Assembly: GCF_900099655.1 (NCBI RefSeq)
Contig: NZ_FNDC01000011.1
Location: 81,041 to 145,040 of the forward strand
Reading direction: 5' to 3'
DNA length: 64,000 nt
DNA from: Planococcus glaciei
GTDB lineage: Bacteria; Bacillota; Bacilli; Bacillales_A; Planococcaceae
Below the pieces are notes generated by a model. It was not told where the DNA came from, did no database searches, and worked only from the letters and a program-made list of their open reading frames with translations. Made by a program: the position numbers and the translations under genes. Position 1 is the stretch's first letter; each line of letters begins with the position of its first letter. Positions 26,067-34,977 of this stretch are shown one piece after another.

Positions 26067-26882
26067 ATGGGAGAATTAGATTTAATCTTAATACTTAAAA
26101 TGGTGATGATCGGAATCGTCCAAGGGTTTACGGAACCGATTCCGGTGTCATCAAGCGGGCACGTCATGATTGCGAGTGAAATACTGGGGCTCGGCGAACA
26201 GGGCTTCACTTTTGCCATATTGACAAACACAGCATCGCTATTGGCGATCATGTTCATTTACCGGAAAGACATTGCGCGTCTCGCAGTCAATTCACTCCAA
26301 TACATAAGAACGAGAGAACAAACCTACAAAAGTGATTTTCTTTTTGTCTGCTATATCGTGATCGGTTCGATTCCTGCGGGGATTCTTGGCGTTCTGTTGA
26401 GCGAACTGATTGCCGAAAGCGTCAGCATGACCACCATCGCCCTTATGTTGTTTGTGACAGGAATTGCGTTGTTCTTAATACGCAATATGAAAGGGAAGAA
26501 AGACGAATCAACCATGACGGCTAAAGATGCAATTCTTGTCGGGTTGGGACAGGCAGTCGCTTTGACGCCGGGAATCAGCCGATCCGGCGCAACGATTATT
26601 ACGTCAATTGCTGTCGGCTTAAAGCAGGAGACAGCTTTGCGCTTTTCGTTTATGCTTTACATCCCGGTCAGCCTAGGCGGCGTGGTGCTCGGCTTTACGG
26701 ACTTCCTGGATGAACCGGATAAAGCGGCTTTAGCGGTTCCTTATGCAGCTGCCTTTATCGCGACGCTGATCATGTCCTATTTTGCGATGCGCTGGTTTAT
26801 GGGCATCATGAAGCACGGGAAATTGATTTATTTCACGTATTACTGCTTTTTGGCAGGGACCTTGCTGCTGATCTTTTTTTAA
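26067..26882 (+). CDS. uppP: Undecaprenyl-diphosphatase
   Basis: This 271-residue membrane protein carries the BacA/UppP motifs GIVQGFTEPIPVSSSGH and TPGISRSGATI, which form the active site for dephosphorylating undecaprenyl pyrophosphate so that the lipid carrier can be reused in wall synthesis. Extra copies confer bacitracin resistance, which fits with the BceRS-AB-type module in the same window, although they are not linked. GGAGGG precedes the ATG. Single gene with its own terminator. Confidence 0.93.
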   Translation: MGELDLILILKMVMIGIVQGFTEPIPVSSSGHVMIASEILGLGEQGFTFAILTNTASLLAIMFIYRKDIARLAVNSLQYIRTREQTYKSDFLFVCYIVIGSIPAGILGVLLSELIAESVSMTTIALMLFVTGIALFLIRNMKGKKDESTMTAKDAILVGLGQAVALTPGISRSGATIITSIAVGLKQETALRFSFMLYIPVSLGGVVLGFTDFLDEPDKAALAVPYAAAFIATLIMSYFAMRWFMGIMKHGKLIYFTYYCFLAGTLLLIFF

Positions 26883-26897
26883 TAGCACTTATTCAAG

Positions 26898-26932
26898 AGG
26901 CATTTCCGAGTAAATTCGGAGATGCCTTTTTG
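26898..26932 (+). terminator. Terminator of uppP
   Basis: AGGCATTTCCGA/TCGGAGATGCCT stem followed by TTTTTG. Confidence 0.85.
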
Positions 26933-27033
26933 CGTGCAGAATTTTTAAAATGAAATATCAGAAATATTCATTCTTTTGTTGGGCATTATGTGCTAATATA
27001 TGTAAGATATTTCATATTTAAGGGGAGAAAGTA

Positions 27034-28329
27034 ATGACCAATTCCAATATCCAATCGGATAGAGAAACCATTTATTTTATTTTCAGCTTGATTTTCAGTA
27101 TTTTGATTTATGTATTGGCTGTCGTATCCATCATCGGCATCGCAATTGCTTTAAGTTTATTAGCACTTATATTGTTCTCGAATGCTTTAATGCTCGGTTC
27201 GATTCGCGGAAACGGCATCCGGATCCACGAACGCCAATTTCCGGATGTGTATGAAAATGTGCAGGCCATGTCCAAGGAAATGGGCCTTAAAAATGTGCCT
27301 GATGTTTTTGTTATTCAGTCGGAAGGCGCATTGAATGCTTTTGCCACACGCTTTTTCGGTCGGAATATGGTTGTGCTGTATTCAGAAGTGTTCGAGTTGG
27401 CACGCGAACAAGGCATGGACGAGTTGAATTTCATCATCGCCCATGAGCTGGCGCATGTGAAACGCCGCCATGTCTGGAAAAATATTTTGATCATGCCGGC
27501 CGGCTTTATTCCGTTTTTAAGCCAGGCGTATAGTCGCTCTTGTGAATATACGTGCGACCGCCATGCGGCTTATGCCATTCAAAACGTTGCGGCATCCAAA
27601 CGGGCTCTGACTTTACTCGGCGTCGGCAAGCAAATGTACACTGAAGTAAATGAAGATGCTTATAGAGAACAGATTGCGACTGAATCGAATAGTTTTGTTT
27701 GGCTCAGTGAAGTGCTGTCGTCGCATCCGCGATTGCCTAAGCGCATTCAGGCGCTTGAACAATTTGATAAAAGCGGAGTGCCTGTCTATACCCAAAACCA
27801 TGGCAAAATCGCTTTAGGAGCAACTTTGATTTTCGGTGGTTTGATTGGTGTATACATTTTGACTATCGCACTCTTTACTGGCGGAGCATTGGCTTTTTCC
27901 CAATTGATGCCGGACACGCTGGAAGATTCGCTTTATGCAGATCCTTTTGCGGCAGAAGGAGAAACATCATTAATGACGGCTGCATCCATGGGTGACCAGG
28001 CAGAAGTCGAACGATTGATTGCTGAGGGTGCCGACATCCAAGAAAAGGATGCGGACGGGGCAGATGCGTTGATGTATGCCGTTTACGCAGGAGATGCAGC
28101 CATCGCATCTTCCTTGCTTGAAGCAGGCGCCGATCCGAACACTGCTGACAATTATTCTTCGGCGCTCGGCAATGCGGTTATGTACAGTGAATACGACACA
28201 GCAAAATTACTGGTGGAAAAAGGGGCTGACCCGACGCTTGCCGGTCCGGATGGAATGGCCCCAATGGATTTAGTGGGCGCCGCAACAGAAGCGGAATTCA
28301 TCGAAATGGTGAAAGCTGAAAATTATTGA
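27034..28329 (+). CDS. M48-family membrane metalloprotease fused to ankyrin repeats
   Basis: 431 residues. Two N-terminal helices (about 12-55) are followed by a zinc-protease domain with HELAH (137-141) and a downstream glutamate in SCEYTCDRHA (E171), the HtpX-type third ligand. A long hydrophobic segment (about 262-293) comes next, and residues 308-431 form roughly three and a half ankyrin repeats (GETSLMTAASMGD, GADALMYAVYAGDAA, AGADPNTADNYSSALGNAV, KGADPTLAGPDGMAPMDL). HtpX-type proteases degrade misfolded membrane proteins; the ankyrin part probably picks a partner or substrate. The fusion is unusual. GGGGAG precedes the ATG. Confidence 0.88.
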   Translation: MTNSNIQSDRETIYFIFSLIFSILIYVLAVVSIIGIAIALSLLALILFSNALMLGSIRGNGIRIHERQFPDVYENVQAMSKEMGLKNVPDVFVIQSEGALNAFATRFFGRNMVVLYSEVFELAREQGMDELNFIIAHELAHVKRRHVWKNILIMPAGFIPFLSQAYSRSCEYTCDRHAAYAIQNVAASKRALTLLGVGKQMYTEVNEDAYREQIATESNSFVWLSEVLSSHPRLPKRIQALEQFDKSGVPVYTQNHGKIALGATLIFGGLIGVYILTIALFTGGALAFSQLMPDTLEDSLYADPFAAEGETSLMTAASMGDQAEVERLIAEGADIQEKDADGADALMYAVYAGDAAIASSLLEAGADPNTADNYSSALGNAVMYSEYDTAKLLVEKGADPTLAGPDGMAPMDLVGAATEAEFIEMVKAENY

Positions 28330-28360
28330 CCGCTTTTTATAAAAGGATTGGAAACAGACA

Positions 28361-28396
28361 AACAGGAGATGCTCTATGAGTACCTCCTGTTTTTTT
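28361..28396 (+). terminator. Terminator of the M48-ankyrin gene
   Basis: AACAGGAG/CTCCTGTT stem with TTTTTTT after it. Confidence 0.75.
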
Positions 28397-28448
28397 ATAA
28401 GCAGATTCTGGATGAATAAAAGCCGAAAAGGAAGGTTTAAAGTGCGAA

Positions 28449-28568
28449 CGCAGATAAATCTATGGAATCGCAGATAAATGGCTAGAATCGCAGAATAAAC
28501 TGGAGGATCGCAGATAAAGTTTCGGAAACGCAGATAAATGAACAGAAGCGCAGGGAACCGCTGCAGTT
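28449..28568. repeat. Tandem array of six 20-bp units with CGCAGATAAA core
   Basis: CGCAG starts at 28449, 28469, 28489, 28509, 28529 and 28549, a strict 20-bp period. Units 1, 2, 4 and 5 read CGCAGATAAA, unit 3 has CGCAGAATAAA and unit 6 is degenerate (CGCAGGGAA). The other 10 bases of each unit vary, often ending GAAT. A 20-bp period is not a multiple of three and argues against coding; it would place the cores near the same face of the helix. The array lies directly upstream of the SDR-ligase operon. Confidence 0.85.
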
Positions 28569-28589
28569 GAAAAGGAAGGTGGACTATAC

Positions 28590-29450
28590 ATGTACAATTA
28601 CACGCTGCTTGAAAAATCCCTGTTTATGCCGCGCCGCTTTAAGCTTTCAGATTTAACAAAGACAGTGGAAGGAAAAACCGTTTTGATCACAGGTGCGAGT
28701 TCCGGAATCGGCAAAGAGCTGGCTTTATTGTTCGGAAAAGCACGCGTGCACCTGATCTTAGTGGCGAGAAGGCAGGAAGAACTGCAGCGCATCGGTGAGG
28801 AAATCGAAAAAGGAAATGCTTCCGTCAGCATCTTTCCGGCGGATTTGCGGAATGAAAAAGAGATGGACGGCTTGCTGGCTTTTCTTCATGAGCTTCCAGA
28901 CGGCTTGGATATCGTCATCAACAATGCCGGCCTTTCGATCAACCGGCCTGTTTCAAAATCACTCGACCGCTACCATGATTTTACCCGCACCATGGCAATC
29001 AATTATTTTGCGCCAGTGCGATTGCTGTTGACGGCCATACCGCTGCTTGCAAAAAAGAAGGGCCATATTGTCAATGTTTCCACCATCAACGCGCTGCTCC
29101 ATCCGGTCCCGTACTGGGCTGCTTATCAGGCATCCAAAGGCGCATTTGATACGTGGCTCCGTTCTGCGGCCCCGGAATTGAAAGCCCAAGGCATTTCCAC
29201 TTCCACCATCTATCTGCCATTAGTGAAAACGCCGATGATTGCGCCAACTGCAGCATATCTTGGGAAGCCGGCGATGTCGCCGGTCCATGTAGCAGAAATC
29301 ATTGGTCGTGCGATTTGCCATAACCGAAAAGGCTACAAGCCGTGGTGGCTGGGTTCAGTGGAATTGGCTTCATTGTTATTCAGGAAGCCGCTGGACATGC
29401 TAGTTTCACGCTTGGTAAAGAAAAAGGAGGCAGGAACCGTTGGCGATTAG
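28590..29450 (+). CDS. Short-chain dehydrogenase/reductase
   Basis: 286 residues with the classical SDR set: cofactor motif TGASSGIG near residue 36, NNAG, the catalytic serine region NVSTINA, and YQASK. An N-terminal extension of about 25 residues and a hydrophobic C-terminus are larger than in minimal SDRs, and the type resembles membrane-associated SDRs acting on lipid or acyl substrates. AAGGAAGG precedes the ATG. The stop overlaps the start of the acyl-CoA ligase gene, so the two enzymes probably act in one pathway. Substrate unknown. Confidence 0.85.
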   Translation: MYNYTLLEKSLFMPRRFKLSDLTKTVEGKTVLITGASSGIGKELALLFGKARVHLILVARRQEELQRIGEEIEKGNASVSIFPADLRNEKEMDGLLAFLHELPDGLDIVINNAGLSINRPVSKSLDRYHDFTRTMAINYFAPVRLLLTAIPLLAKKKGHIVNVSTINALLHPVPYWAAYQASKGAFDTWLRSAAPELKAQGISTSTIYLPLVKTPMIAPTAAYLGKPAMSPVHVAEIIGRAICHNRKGYKPWWLGSVELASLLFRKPLDMLVSRLVKKKEAGTVGD

Positions 29451-31002
29451 CTTATTGAAAGTGTTGTTCCATCTTCAACTGCTGTCGCCTGTGAAGCTGT
29501 TCTTTTTCATAAGGGCCGCTCGGCGAAACGGCATCAATCTGATGCTTTTATTTTCACTCATCGGAAAAGAGGACCGTGTCAAAATAGCCCTTTCGGACAG
29601 CCGGGAAATGCTCACATATTTACAGCTCCAAGAACGATGTGAAAATCTCGCGGGCCATTTGAAAACACGTTGCCGAATCGAAGCCGGCCAAAAAGTCGCT
29701 TTTTTCTGCCGCAACCACGCGTCGCTGGTGCAAGCTTTGTTTGCGGCATCCCGTTTGGGGGCGAAGCTTTTTCTCCTTAACAGTTCCATGTCCAAAAGCC
29801 AATTTAATCGGATGGTGGAAGAACAGGACTTCGGCTTTTTAATTTATGATGAAGAATTTAGCGGCCTGATCGAAGCTTCCAACTACAGGCATGAAAAGCT
29901 GTTAAGCTACCACGAAACCAAGCCGGCCGTCAGCTCGCTCGCACGCCAAAAGCGAATTGAAGAAGAGGTTTTAAAACCTGTCTCCGGCAGCCAGATCATT
30001 TTATTGACCGGCGGTACGACCGGGAAGCCGAAACAAGTGGTCCACCAGCCTTCGATTTTCACATTTCTTCAGCCGTTTTGTGCGCTGCTCGACCGCTTGA
30101 AGCTTGCAAACTATCACACGGGCTTTATCGCCACCCCGGTTTACCACGGCTATGGCATCGCCATTTTACTGGCCCTTTTTGCGCTTGGAAAGAAAGTGGT
30201 GATACAGGACCGTTTTGAAGTTGCTGCAGCCTGCAGGCTGATCCGGGATCACCAGGTCGAAGTCGCCACAGTGGTACCGTTGATGGTCCATAAACTGCTC
30301 CAGCACAATGCAGCCGATTTGCATTCGCTCAAGTGCATCGCCTCCGGCGGCGCTAAGCTGAATCCCGTCTTAGTTGGGGAAGTAAAACAACGACTGGGGA
30401 ATGTTTTATACAATTTATACGGAACATCTGAAGCAGGGCTGAATATCATTGCCACCCCCGAAGATCTCGCCTATAATCCGGATACACTCGGCCGGCTGCT
30501 TCGCGGCGGAAAGCTGAAGGTGATGGCTGACAAGGAAGAAGTGGGACATGGAGTGGCCGGGAAGTTTGTCTTCCAAAACAACTGGTCGATGAAAAACCAG
30601 GAAAGCCGCTGGGTCGAAACGGGAGACATCGGGTATCGGGACAATCGGGGATATTGTTTTTACTGCGGAAGAACCGATGATGTAATTGTTTGTGCCGGCA
30701 ACAACATCCATCCGCTGGAAGTCGAAACAGCGGCCACTGCCCACCCGCTTATCGATGATATTGCGGTAATAGGAATTGAAGACAACTACCGGGGACAACG
30801 GCTAAAAGCCTTTGTGCAGTGTTCTTCAGGATGTACATTGGACGAAAAAGAGCTGATGGGGTGGCTCCGTACGCAGCTGGCCGATTTTCAAGTGCCGAGG
30901 GAAATTGTTTTTGTAGATGAACTTCCTTATACAGCGGTCGGCAAACTGGATCGTAAAAAGCTGCAAAGCGGGGAACTTCACTTGCTTGAAAGACGCCTTT
31001 AA
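29440..31002 (+). CDS. AMP-dependent acyl-CoA synthetase/ligase
   Basis: The 520-residue protein is an adenylate-forming enzyme: P-loop TGGTTGKPK (190-198), YNLYGTSEAG, ETGDIGY, and the C-terminal GKLDRKK lysine motif. It would activate a carboxylic acid with ATP and load it on CoA. TTG 29440 follows AAAGGAGG and overlaps the preceding SDR gene by 11 bases. The pair suggests activation and reduction or oxidation of an acyl group, perhaps in lipid modification; this is inference from neighbourhood. A small membrane-protein gene follows. Confidence 0.87.
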   Translation: MAISLLKVLFHLQLLSPVKLFFFIRAARRNGINLMLLFSLIGKEDRVKIALSDSREMLTYLQLQERCENLAGHLKTRCRIEAGQKVAFFCRNHASLVQALFAASRLGAKLFLLNSSMSKSQFNRMVEEQDFGFLIYDEEFSGLIEASNYRHEKLLSYHETKPAVSSLARQKRIEEEVLKPVSGSQIILLTGGTTGKPKQVVHQPSIFTFLQPFCALLDRLKLANYHTGFIATPVYHGYGIAILLALFALGKKVVIQDRFEVAAACRLIRDHQVEVATVVPLMVHKLLQHNAADLHSLKCIASGGAKLNPVLVGEVKQRLGNVLYNLYGTSEAGLNIIATPEDLAYNPDTLGRLLRGGKLKVMADKEEVGHGVAGKFVFQNNWSMKNQESRWVETGDIGYRDNRGYCFYCGRTDDVIVCAGNNIHPLEVETAATAHPLIDDIAVIGIEDNYRGQRLKAFVQCSSGCTLDEKELMGWLRTQLADFQVPREIVFVDELPYTAVGKLDRKKLQSGELHLLERRL

Positions 31003-31065
31003 GAATAACGAAATTTCCAAAGCGGAAATGGATTGGCTGAAAGGTGAGGGAAAGAGGGGGATCTT

Positions 31066-31344
31066 TTGCTGGAAAAAGTGTATTCGATCGGATCGGGATT
31101 TTGCTTGCTGCTCATGATTCTGCCGCTCGCGCTTCCGTATTCTCCAGGCGGTGTGGACTTGTTTGATTTGCTTCTCTCCGTAAACTTTTATTTTCCCATG
31201 CTGCTGGGAGCAGCCGGAATCGTATTGGGATGGCTTGGCGTTAAAGGAAATGTGAGGTTTTATCTGGTTTTGCTGAACTCGCTTATGTTCACCTTTTATA
31301 TCTTAGTCACATGGGTGGCTGTCTTTGGATTTCAAGAGCCTTAA
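31066..31344 (+). CDS. Small membrane protein, 92 aa, unknown
   Basis: TTG 31066 lies five bases after AGAGGGGG. The product has three hydrophobic segments (about residues 8-24, 34-58 and 66-86). It follows the acyl-CoA ligase by 63 bp and is closed by a terminator, so it is probably the third gene of that operon. Family unknown. Confidence 0.55.
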   Translation: MLEKVYSIGSGFCLLLMILPLALPYSPGGVDLFDLLLSVNFYFPMLLGAAGIVLGWLGVKGNVRFYLVLLNSLMFTFYILVTWVAVFGFQEP

Positions 31345-31360
31345 AATGATTTGACAAACA

Positions 31361-31400
31361 AAAACGGAACGGCGGGAATGAAAGACCGCCGTTCCGTTTT
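31361..31400. terminator. Bidirectional terminator
   Basis: AAAACGGAACGGCGG/CCGCCGTTCCGTTTT, a perfect 15-bp stem between convergent genes. Confidence 0.9.
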
Positions 31401-31416
31401 GATTTATATCAAAAAA

Positions 31417-32160
31417 TTATTCGTATTTCTTGAAGAAAGCCATCGTTTCTTCAATAATGCGCTGCTGGTCATTGTCCAGCGTGGCGACATGGTAGCTGTC
31501 GGGCATTTCAATGATTCTTTTTTCCATGGAGGAAATTCTGCTGAAAATCATTTGCGAGTTTTCCGGCGGAACGACGTGGTCTTCCGGAGACACAAAAATT
31601 AAAGCGGGACAAGTGATTTTTGGCAAATCGTTGCGCACTTCATCCATGAACGCAAGCAATTGCTTGATGGACGCCACCGGTGTTTTTTCATATGCCAGTT
31701 CCGTAATGCCTTCTTTTTTGATGTCCGACCCGATGGCATCCATGAAACGGACATCTTGCATATCATGGACTACAGCCATCGCAGGGACGTCCACAGCGGC
31801 ATTGATCAGAGAAATGGCTTTGATTTCCGGATGTTTTTGCGCCATATGTAACGCCAAAGTACCGCCCATCGATAAGCCGGCCATGAAAATCGAATCGCAG
31901 CGTTCGCTCAGCCAGCCAAAAGCTTCTTCAATAGATGTGATCCAGTCATGGTAAGTGGTTCCTTCCATTTCCTCGTGATGGGTTCCGTGCCCGTTCAAGC
32001 GCGGCACCGTGACTGTATAACCCTGGCCGGCAAATGCTTCGCCGAGCGGGCGCATGCTCTGCACTGTACCGGTAAAGCCATGAGAAACAAGGATGCCTGT
32101 CCGTCCGCCTTCAACTTGAAAAGGCTCCGCTCCGTTTAACACTTCAAAATTTGCCGTCAT
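31417..32160 (-). CDS. Carboxylesterase, alpha/beta hydrolase (Est30-like)
   Basis: The 247-residue protein has the oxyanion segment VSHGFTGT, nucleophile S97 in GLSMGG, D194 in SPEDHVVP and H224 in DSYHVATLD, a complete Ser-Asp-His triad. Size and motifs match Bacillales thermostable carboxylesterase Est30 and relatives, which hydrolyse short acyl esters. Single gene with an AAAGGAGG ribosome site. Confidence 0.9.
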   Translation of the reverse strand: MTANFEVLNGAEPFQVEGGRTGILVSHGFTGTVQSMRPLGEAFAGQGYTVTVPRLNGHGTHHEEMEGTTYHDWITSIEEAFGWLSERCDSIFMAGLSMGGTLALHMAQKHPEIKAISLINAAVDVPAMAVVHDMQDVRFMDAIGSDIKKEGITELAYEKTPVASIKQLLAFMDEVRNDLPKITCPALIFVSPEDHVVPPENSQMIFSRISSMEKRIIEMPDSYHVATLDNDQQRIIEETMAFFKKYE

Positions 32161-32239
32161 TAAAAAACCTCCTTTTTGTTGTTTGAATCAAAAGAAAACT
32201 TACACGTATCTTTTTTAAACCTGAAACACGTTCGGGTCA

Positions 32240-32755
32240 TCAGGAAAATTGGATCTCTTTTGCATTTTTAAGTTCTGCGAAGGAACTTAGCACGTCGTTG
32301 TGATGATCGATAATCTGTTTGGCGGTTAAAAGCTCCGAATTCCATGTCCCGTGCCCGTCTTTGGCCAGTGTCACCTTGTAGCCGAGACTATAGGCACGGC
32401 GGCACGTTGTATCAATGCAGTACTCGGTTTGGTTGCCGGCAAGGATGAGGTTATGGATGTTTTTCGCTTTTAAGGCATTTTGAAGCTCCGTCTTGTGAAA
32501 CGAGTCCGGCGTCGTTTTTTGTATGACGGCTTCTCCGGCAAGCGGCTGAACGGACGCATGGATTTGCCAATCGTGGTTGCCAGCAACCAAAGCCCTGTCA
32601 TTGTGCTGGACAAAGATGACGGGAACATTTGCGGACCTGGCCCCTTCAATTAAATTCTTTAGGTTTTCAAGCAAGCCATCCTTGTTGTAGACCGGGTTGT
32701 CTTCAGCAAACATTTCGTTTTGGGCGTCTATAACGAGCAACGCAGTGTTGTCCAT
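32240..32755 (-). CDS. Cysteine hydrolase, isochorismatase-like family
   Basis: 171 residues with the family's catalytic layout: D in LLVIDAQNEMF, K in IQKTTPDSF and the nucleophile cysteine in GNQTEYCIDTTCRRA. This fold covers nicotinamidases, isochorismatases and N-carbamoyl hydrolases, and the motifs do not separate these. GGAGGGAAG before ATG 32755 decides the start. Neighbours are other hydrolases of no common pathway that I can see. Confidence 0.85.
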   Translation of the reverse strand: MDNTALLVIDAQNEMFAEDNPVYNKDGLLENLKNLIEGARSANVPVIFVQHNDRALVAGNHDWQIHASVQPLAGEAVIQKTTPDSFHKTELQNALKAKNIHNLILAGNQTEYCIDTTCRRAYSLGYKVTLAKDGHGTWNSELLTAKQIIDHHNDVLSSFAELKNAKEIQFS

Positions 32756-32934
32756 TCTGCTTCCCTCCATTTCACTTCTTAAATAGGATATTCGGCATTT
32801 TCTGGCAGAATCCTTTCTTTTAATTTACAGATGCCAAGGAGTGCAAACTTAGGCAGAACAAATGCAAGAAAGGGATTTTAGCTGTACATAGCGAAAACTT
32901 AAAAAAGACCAAAATGACTACGGGAGGAATCGCT

Positions 32935-33699
32935 TTGCCTTTAAATGATTTTTTGCTTGAACGTATGAACTGGCCGGCCATAAAAGAAAAAATAGGTGCG
33001 GGAATGGACACCGTCATCATCTGTACAGCTTCGGTCGAACAGCATGGCTATCATTTGTCCGAACTGACGGATACGCTGATTGGTGAAGCAACAGGACTAT
33101 TAGTTGCTGAAAAATTAGGAAATGCTTTAATGGCTCCGGTGATCCGCCCAGGCCTTTCTGAACACCACATCCCGATGGCAGGCAGCTTGACGCTGCGTCC
33201 TGAAGTTTACCGGGGGCTTCTTGAAGACTATGTCACCAGTTACCAAAAACATGGGTTCAAGAAGGTCGTTATTTTTTCATCCCATGGCGGAAATTTTAAT
33301 GAAAATGAAAAAATTGTGAAAAATTTAAAGGAAATGCATCCGGATATGCAATTCAGCAGTGCCTTGACTTTGATGGAACTGATGAGGCTCATGGCGCAAT
33401 TTGAACGACAGTATGACTTGGCAGAAGGCAGCTGCGGGCACGGAGGCGCAATGGAAACATCGGTCATGCTGCACATCGCTCCAGATCAGGTAGATATGGA
33501 AAAAGCGACGCCCGGCTTTATTGGGAAGATGAACGAAGTAGTCTTGGAGAAGTTATTTGAACACGGCATTGTCGGACTTTCTGAAGTGGGCATTATCGGC
33601 GACCCGCGGCAAGCAAAAGCAGAGTGGGGGGAGTGGTTTCTGGAACTGATGTCCGATGAAATCGTCAAAGCTGTGCAAAGGGATCTTAAAGGTTTATAA
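32935..33699 (+). CDS. Creatininase-family metal-dependent amidohydrolase
   Basis: The 254-residue protein carries EQHGYHLSELTDT and SSHGGNFNEN, the metal-binding signatures of the creatininase/MftE family (usual form EQHGPHLP). GGGAGGA directly precedes TTG 32935; a longer frame from ATG 32914 would have this ribosome site inside its own codons, so TTG is preferred. The family includes creatinine and formamide hydrolases; the substrate here is unknown. Confidence 0.82.
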   Translation: MPLNDFLLERMNWPAIKEKIGAGMDTVIICTASVEQHGYHLSELTDTLIGEATGLLVAEKLGNALMAPVIRPGLSEHHIPMAGSLTLRPEVYRGLLEDYVTSYQKHGFKKVVIFSSHGGNFNENEKIVKNLKEMHPDMQFSSALTLMELMRLMAQFERQYDLAEGSCGHGGAMETSVMLHIAPDQVDMEKATPGFIGKMNEVVLEKLFEHGIVGLSEVGIIGDPRQAKAEWGEWFLELMSDEIVKAVQRDLKGL

Positions 33700-33779
33700 A
33701 AAACGGAAAGTTCTCATTCAAATAAAAGCTTTAAGCAACAAAGTGCGAAGGAATAGCCTGAAAATAAGGTGGGAAACCA

Positions 33780-34766
33780 GTGAAAGTCACTTACAAAATG
33801 ATTGATAAGCAATTAAGGCTACGGGGATTTTTGTACAATCTATTATTAAAAAAATCCAGTGAAGAAAAATACATTAAATTTATGCATACCATCAAAAAGC
33901 AGACGGAAAACCGCAAGGGGCAAAAAGTCGATGGCCTGCATTTCTCGGAACAATGGATTGCGCGAAAAGACGGAACCAAACTCCGCATCTGCATTTACAA
34001 ATCGCTCGATCCAGTCCAAAGTGCTCCTGGGGTTCTATGGCTGCATGGCGGCGGATATTCACAGGGGATTCCGGAGCTTTTTTCGGCGACTTACAAAAGG
34101 CTTATCCAAGCCCGCAACTGTGTCGTCATTGCACCGGATTACCGGTTGTCGATTGAAGCGCCTTATCCGGCGGCTTTGGATGACTGTTACGACACGCTCC
34201 TATGGATGAAAGACCATGCAGAAGAATTGGGCATTCGGGACGATCAGCTGATTGCGGGAGGCGAAAGTGCAGGAGCGGGGTTGACTGCCGCTTTGACGCT
34301 CTTGGCGAGAGACCGAGGGGAAGTGAATATCGCATTTCAGATGCCGCTTTATCCGATGCTCGATGACCGCATGGCGACAGAGTCAGCAAAAGACAATAAT
34401 GCACCCATCTGGAATTCTGACACAAACCGGTGGGCATGGAAGCTGTATCTGGGAGAGTTGTACGGCAGAGAAGTGCCGGTTTATGCTGCGGCTGCTCGGG
34501 CAACAGATTACAGCAAGCTGCCGCCGGCCATTACATTTGTCGGCGATATCGAACCGTTCAAAGATGAAACAGTCGAATATGTAAAGAATTTGGAGCAGGC
34601 AGACGTGCCGGTTAAATTTGAATTATTCAAAGGCGGCTACCACGGATTTGATATCATCAATCCGAACGCAGAACTGAGCAAAAAGGCCACTGCCTTTTTC
34701 ATCGAATCCTTTAATTACGCAGTGGACCATTATTTCGCTGAACAAAACCAACCGGTGAAAGATTGA
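33780..34766 (+). CDS. Alpha/beta hydrolase, hormone-sensitive-lipase type
   Basis: 328 residues with HGGG (89-92), nucleophile S163 in GGESAGAG, D256 in GDIEPF and H288 in GYHGFD, the HSL/AbhA esterase pattern. It should hydrolyse small carboxylic esters in the cytoplasm. The start is GTG 33780 with AAGGTGGG upstream. A weak CDS alternative start was not needed. It is the third hydrolase in this 3-kb stretch. Confidence 0.87.
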   Translation: MKVTYKMIDKQLRLRGFLYNLLLKKSSEEKYIKFMHTIKKQTENRKGQKVDGLHFSEQWIARKDGTKLRICIYKSLDPVQSAPGVLWLHGGGYSQGIPELFSATYKRLIQARNCVVIAPDYRLSIEAPYPAALDDCYDTLLWMKDHAEELGIRDDQLIAGGESAGAGLTAALTLLARDRGEVNIAFQMPLYPMLDDRMATESAKDNNAPIWNSDTNRWAWKLYLGELYGREVPVYAAAARATDYSKLPPAITFVGDIEPFKDETVEYVKNLEQADVPVKFELFKGGYHGFDIINPNAELSKKATAFFIESFNYAVDHYFAEQNQPVKD

Positions 34767-34977
34767 CATGCATTCTAAAAAAACCTTCTACTCGGTACCC
34801 AAGGTAATTGCCTGATCCTAAGCTTTTTTAAGAAGGGGAAGGATGGAGACACTCGCTTCAATTGGAAGCAGGAAGGGAACGGATTTTGGGAACAGCACCG
34901 GAGCGAACATGGACTGAAAATGAAAGAGCTATAGGATGCATCCGGTCCATCCACCTGAAAATAGAGGAGGAAAAGAT

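Noticed and set aside
28449..28568. CRISPR array
   Set aside because: The repeats are only about 10 bp with 10-bp variable parts, far shorter than CRISPR repeats and spacers, and there are no cas genes.
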